NCBI RefSeq assembly: GCF_039531695.1
Contig: NZ_BAAAQN010000027.1
Location: 69,620-133,619, forward strand
Direction: 5' to 3'
DNA: 64,000 bases
Source of the DNA: Catenulispora yoronensis
Lineage (GTDB): Bacteria; Actinomycetota; Actinomycetes; Streptomycetales; Catenulisporaceae
Shown here: positions 60,642 to 64,000 of the stretch, piece by piece
Layout of the letters: the number at the start of each line of letters is the position of its first letter
Position numbering within the stretch: position 1 is the stretch's first letter
Made by a program: the position numbers and the translations under genes
The notes under the pieces: generated by a model
What the model saw: the letters and a program-made list of their open reading frames with translations, nothing else
Database searches by the model: none
Told to the model about the DNA's origin: nothing

Positions 60642-62987
60642 ATGGACGCATTGAAGCCCGACGACCCATCGCGGATCGGGCCGTTCACACCGCTCGCGCG
60701 CATAGGCGCGGGCGGTATGGGCCGTGTCTACCTGGCCCGTTCCCGAGGCGGCCGCCCGGTGGCGGTGAAGGTGATCCGGGCCGAGTACGCCGAGGACGAA
60801 CGCTTCCGCACCCGCTTCCGCCGCGAGGTCGAGGCCGCCCGCACCGTCAACGGCCTGTACACCGCCCCGGTCCTGGACGCCGGCCCGGACGACGCCGAAC
60901 CCTGGCTCGCCACCGCCTACATCCCGGGCCCGTCGCTGCAACGCGTGGTCCAGGACCACGGCCCGCTCCCGGAGCACTCGGCCCGGGTCCTGGGCGCGGG
61001 CATCGCCGAGGCGCTCGGCGCGATCCACTCCGCGGGTCTGATCCACCGCGATCTGAAGCCCTCCAACGTCATCTGCGGCCCGGACGGCCCCCGCGTCATC
61101 GACTTCGGCATCAGCCACGCGGTCGGCGGCACCTCCCTGACCGCCACCGGCATCGTCGTCGGCTCCCCCCGCTACGCCAGCCCCGAACAATGCCGCGCCG
61201 ACGCCCAGGGCTCGCCGGCCTCCGACGTCTTCGCCCTGGGCGGCGTCCTGGTCTACGCCACCACCGGCATCCCGCCCTTCGGCGAGGGGCCGGACCACGT
61301 CCAGCTCTACCTGGTGGTCCACGAGCAGCCCGACCTGGCGGCCGTCCCGGTGCCGCTGCGCCCGGTGGTCTCCGCCTGCCTGGAGAAGGACCCGGCCAAC
61401 CGCCCGAGCATCGACGAACTGCTCGACACCCTCCTCCCGCCGGACGCCGGCCCCGGCGCCGACTGGCTGCCCGAAGGCGTGCACCGCGAACTGCGCGACT
61501 ACGCCGCCGCCGCGCCGACCGGCGCCACCGAGGTCCCGACCCACGAACGGCCGGAGCACGACCCGGTCCGCACCCCGCCCCCCACGCCGGCCCCCGCCCC
61601 GACCCGCCGCCGCTTCCTGACCGGCGCCGCCGCCCTGGCCGCGATGGCCGCCTCCTCCGGCGGCGCCTGGTACGCCGCCACCCGCCACACCCGCAAGACC
61701 CCGCCGACGTCCCCGACCGCCGGCACCAGCCCCACCGGCGAGAACCTGGCGACCGCGACCGCCCCCAGCCCGCACCCCACCGGCAAGTACGGCGAGGACT
61801 GGCAGGTCGGCACCGACCTGGGCCGCGCCGGCGGCGCCGTCGTCCGCAACGGCCGCCTCTTCGGCGTCTACACAGCGCAGTCCAGCAGCCCGAACCCGCA
61901 GCAGAGCCTGGTGGCCCTGGACACCACCACCGGCGCCACCGTCTTCCACCCGGCCAACATCCCCGGCGTCGACGCCCCCGCCGGCGCCGGCATCGCCGTG
62001 GACGACCGGTACATCTACACCTACGGCGCCGGCACCGTCTACGCCTGGCACATCACCGACGGCCAGCCGGCCTGGAGCAAAAGCGGCGTCCTGCAACCCT
62101 CCACCGAAGCCAACGACATGCCCTTCTCCGGCATCCTGGGCATGGTCGCCGGCACCCTGATCATCGGCGCCCCGGTCATCGACCCCAAGAACCCGCCCTG
62201 CCTGGCCGGCTTCAGCGTCGCCGACCAGAGCCGCCTGTGGGTCCGCAAACCCACCGACCTGCTGGGCGGCCTGCCCGCCGACATGTCCAAGAACGACTCC
62301 ATCAGCATCGGCGTCTACGTCCCCCACCTGGGCGACCAGTTCTACCTCACCCTCTCGGACCAGACCTCCCTACGGGTCCTGAAGGGCGTGGACCCCAAAA
62401 CCGCCAAAGACCTCTGGCACACCGGCTTCACCCACCGCACCGAGAACGACGCCGGCACCGCCAACCCCACCGTCACCGGCACCGAGGACCACGTCTACCT
62501 CACCGACATGCACAGCGGCTCCATCCACGCCTACGACACCGGCGGCACCTGGAAGTGGACCCACCCCGACCCCGACGCCCCCAACCACGTGACCCTGGCC
62601 CCCGAACAGCGCTACACCGGCCCCGTACTCCAGGCGGACAACACCGTCTACGCCACCAACGCCCGCGCCGTGATAGCCCTCGACGCCACCACCAAATCCC
62701 CCTCCGGCACCACCATCTGGCCCACCTCCCACCAATTCAACGGCCTGATAGGCGCCCCCGTCCTGTCCGGCGACAAGATCTGGGTCGAGATCAACACCCC
62801 CTCCAACGCCACCAACCTGGCCATAGCCGTCCTCAACCGCTCCGACGGCACCCCCACCACCCAGTACGCCATGCCCCCCGGCCCCACCGGCAGCAGCGCC
62901 GACATGCTCCTGTCCGACCCCGACACCCCCTCCGTCTACATCCTGACCGCCAGCGGCGAAGTACTCGGCTACCACCACCGCCAATAG
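60642..62987 (+). CDS. Ser/Thr protein kinase with C-terminal PQQ-like beta-propeller
   Basis: This 781-aa protein starts at ATG 60642, 8 nt after GGAGG; ATG 60588 is a weaker alternative. The kinase domain covers about 10-265: GAGGMGRVYLARS (P-loop), VKVI (Lys), HRDLKPSN with H135-R136-D137, DFGISHA and SPEQCRADAQG. A Pro-rich linker is followed by TRRRFLTGAAALAAMAASSG (321-340), a twin-arginine-like membrane segment. The extracellular part (about 385-781) is a beta-propeller of PQQ/WD-like repeats (QSLVALDTTTGATVF, VIALDATTKSPSG). It probably senses external ligands and signals inside. The target is unknown. Confidence 0.88.
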   Translation: MDALKPDDPSRIGPFTPLARIGAGGMGRVYLARSRGGRPVAVKVIRAEYAEDERFRTRFRREVEAARTVNGLYTAPVLDAGPDDAEPWLATAYIPGPSLQRVVQDHGPLPEHSARVLGAGIAEALGAIHSAGLIHRDLKPSNVICGPDGPRVIDFGISHAVGGTSLTATGIVVGSPRYASPEQCRADAQGSPASDVFALGGVLVYATTGIPPFGEGPDHVQLYLVVHEQPDLAAVPVPLRPVVSACLEKDPANRPSIDELLDTLLPPDAGPGADWLPEGVHRELRDYAAAAPTGATEVPTHERPEHDPVRTPPPTPAPAPTRRRFLTGAAALAAMAASSGGAWYAATRHTRKTPPTSPTAGTSPTGENLATATAPSPHPTGKYGEDWQVGTDLGRAGGAVVRNGRLFGVYTAQSSSPNPQQSLVALDTTTGATVFHPANIPGVDAPAGAGIAVDDRYIYTYGAGTVYAWHITDGQPAWSKSGVLQPSTEANDMPFSGILGMVAGTLIIGAPVIDPKNPPCLAGFSVADQSRLWVRKPTDLLGGLPADMSKNDSISIGVYVPHLGDQFYLTLSDQTSLRVLKGVDPKTAKDLWHTGFTHRTENDAGTANPTVTGTEDHVYLTDMHSGSIHAYDTGGTWKWTHPDPDAPNHVTLAPEQRYTGPVLQADNTVYATNARAVIALDATTKSPSGTTIWPTSHQFNGLIGAPVLSGDKIWVEINTPSNATNLAIAVLNRSDGTPTTQYAMPPGPTGSSADMLLSDPDTPSVYILTASGEVLGYHHRQ

Positions 62988-63046
62988 GTACCCGAATAAG
63001 TACCCATACTCACGCCCCACCCCCACCGACCACCCACAATCGAACC

Positions 63047-63334
63047 ATGAGTACGCCACTGGCAACCCGCAACACGGCCGCGTACTACTTCCAGGCGGTC
63101 GCATCCTTCATAGCATCCACCGGCGCCACCACCATCGGCATCGCCTACCTCCCAGTAAACGCCTGGGAACGCGCCTTCCTGGCCCTAGGCCTGCTGTACA
63201 CCATCACCTCCGCCATAACCCTGTCCAAAGTAGTCCGCGACAAGCAGGAAGAAGCCCACCTGGTAGGCCGAGTAGACCGCGCCAGACTCGACAAGCTGCT
63301 GACCGAGCACAATCCCTTCAACGAGACAGTCTGA
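63047..63334 (+). CDS. YiaA/YiaB family small membrane protein
   Basis: This 95-aa protein has two membrane segments (about 12-35 and 41-60): YYFQAVASFIASTGATTIGI and ERAFLALGLLYTITSAITLS, followed by VVRDKQEE. This is the YiaA/YiaB pattern. The C-terminal 30 residues (LVGRVDRARLDKLLTEHNPF) are typical of actinobacterial members. The role is unknown. ATG start with no strong ribosome-binding site. It is the last gene in the window. Confidence 0.8.
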   Translation: MSTPLATRNTAAYYFQAVASFIASTGATTIGIAYLPVNAWERAFLALGLLYTITSAITLSKVVRDKQEEAHLVGRVDRARLDKLLTEHNPFNETV

Positions 63335-63472
63335 GCAGCCGAGCAAAGGCGGCGAGCCCACCGCTCCCAGGCAAAGCCCGGCACCGGAAGGCTGAGACAC
63401 AAGCACCGGACCGCCGAAGCCAGGAAGACCAGCCCCCTGAGGCCGGACCGGCAGCCGGAAGCTTGAAGCACC

Positions 63473-63826
63473 AGCGCCGGACCGCCGAGGCCGGAACCGA
63501 CAGCCGGAAGACTAAAGCACCACGCAGTCGGAAACCGGCGGCCAGCAAACCAAAGCATCACGCAGCCGGGAACCGGCGGCCGGAAGCATCAGCGCCGGAC
63601 CGCCGAGGCCGGAACCGGCAGCCGGAAGACTAAAGCACCACGCAGTCGGAAACCGGCGGCCAGCAAACCAAAGCACCACGCAGCCGGGAACCGGCGGCCG
63701 GAAGCATCAGCGCCGGACCGCCGAGGCCGGAACCGGCAGCTGGAAGCCCAAAGCACCACCCAGTCGGAAACCGGCGGCCGACAACCAAAGCACCCCCAGT
63801 CCGAAACCGGCAGCCGAAAGCCCAAA
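63473..63826. repeat. 118-bp tandem repeat, about three copies
   Basis: AGCGCCGGACCGCCGAGG starts at 63473, 63591 and 63709, exactly 118 bp apart. Copies 1 and 2 are nearly identical over their length, and copy 3 diverges towards its end. Each unit is itself built from about three related blocks containing CGGAAACCGGCGGCC, CCGGGAACCGGCGGCC and AAGCACCACGCAG. A decayed partial copy lies upstream from about 63400. Confidence 0.85.
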
Positions 63827-63925
63827 GCATCAGCCCCGCCCGCCGTGATTGTCAGTCCCCTGCCTGGGTTTTCGGTTCGTTCCCCTCGGTCACGTCGGCA
63901 GGGCTTTGCCTACAGTGCCGCCGAC

Positions 63926-63998
63926 CGGGTGTCCAGTCCATGCACGCGCAACCGCCGCCCAACAGCGCTCACCGCAGCGGCATGGACTTGACACCCGG
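63926..63998. repeat. Imperfect 18-bp inverted repeat with 37-nt spacer
   Basis: CCGGGTGTCCAGTCCATG (63926-63943) is the inverse of CATGGACTTGACACCCGG (63981-63998) with one mismatch. A shorter inverted pair, GTCGGC (63894-63899) and GCCGAC (63921-63926), lies just before it. This is a stable hairpin candidate: a terminator, a small mobile repeat or the edge of an element continuing outside the window. Confidence 0.6.
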
Positions 63999-64000
63999 GC

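Larger units (their letters stand above)
63335..64000. other. 666-nt gene-free end region with tandem repeats
   Basis: No supportable gene lies here. The stretch holds an irregular CCGGAA/CCGGCGGCC-word region from about 63380, a 118-bp tandem repeat (63473 to about 63826) and a structured inverted-repeat segment (63894-63998). The repeat length is not a multiple of three, and the opposite-strand frames are poor, so it is not coding. Confidence 0.7.

Noticed and set aside
1..64000. tRNA, rRNA, CRISPR array, insertion sequence or prophage
   Set aside because: I scanned for T-loop motifs, regularly spaced repeats, and transposase or integrase sequences. None was convincing.

Overview
The window is high-GC actinobacterial DNA. 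GTG and TTG starts are common, most adjacent genes overlap by 4 nt (ATGA, GTGA or TTGA), and third codon positions are almost all G or C. Gene types typical of mycelial actinobacteria are present: a WhiJ-like regulatory cluster, an XRE-TPR regulator, a DUF574-type methyltransferase, an RpfB-like factor, a protein O-mannosyltransferase and a Ser/Thr kinase with a beta-propeller. The composition and the surface-protein genes inside the pst operon suggest a Catenulispora/Actinospica-like organism. That placement is an inference, not a match.

Layout. Positions 1-742 hold a minus-strand gene cut by the window edge, and 1185-1562 a small YegP-like (DUF1508) gene. Positions 1903-14909 form one long plus-strand phosphate-uptake operon: pstC, pstA, a membrane-tethered PstS, an 881-aa PstS-associated membrane protein, a second small PstS-like binding protein, a WxL-like Ig-repeat surface protein, its DUF916 (WxL-interacting) partner, a sortase-fold protein lacking the catalytic residues, and finally pstB. 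The YegP-like gene and the operon share the same upstream element of three 11-nt units, a probable PHO box.

Positions 15660-23634 carry a DUF3068 membrane protein, a paired SMR exporter with palindromic promoter DNA, a GNAT enzyme, a secreted nuclease of the ExeM type with a lamin-tail domain, a small secreted protein and a STAND/TPR regulator. Positions 24029-32924 carry a small ORF, an XRE-TPR regulator, a methyltransferase, a FeeM-like/ThiF (Rv1355c-type) fusion divergent from a FabH-like synthase, and a flavin reductase/luciferase-like monooxygenase pair. Positions 33184-35194 are a WhiJ-like cluster bounded by 10-nt direct repeats that look like its own operator.

Positions 35189-43892 hold a FUSC-type membrane protein, a mutarotase/lactonase sugar pair, an ABC exporter, a VOC protein, a SpoU rRNA methyltransferase, a SAM methyltransferase and a 3-hydroxyisobutyrate-dehydrogenase-like enzyme. 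Positions 43977-46269 are a three-gene operon: truncated globin, flavohemoprotein and DivIVA-like protein. HtpX, a caspase-like protein and a TNT-domain (NAD glycohydrolase toxin family) protein follow, then an alpha/beta hydrolase.

Positions 51132-60567 are mostly housekeeping: Pmt, RsmI, a YefM-YoeB toxin-antitoxin pair with a double palindromic operator, MetG, TatD, RpfB-like, RsmA and IspE. Next come a kinase-propeller protein and a YiaA/B-like protein. The last 660 bases are non-coding: a 118-bp tandem repeat followed by a large imperfect inverted repeat.

No tRNA, rRNA, CRISPR array, insertion sequence or prophage was seen. Strong hairpin terminators lie between convergent genes near 16908, 18233 and 43023. 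All functions are assigned from recognised motifs and family memory; no database search was run.
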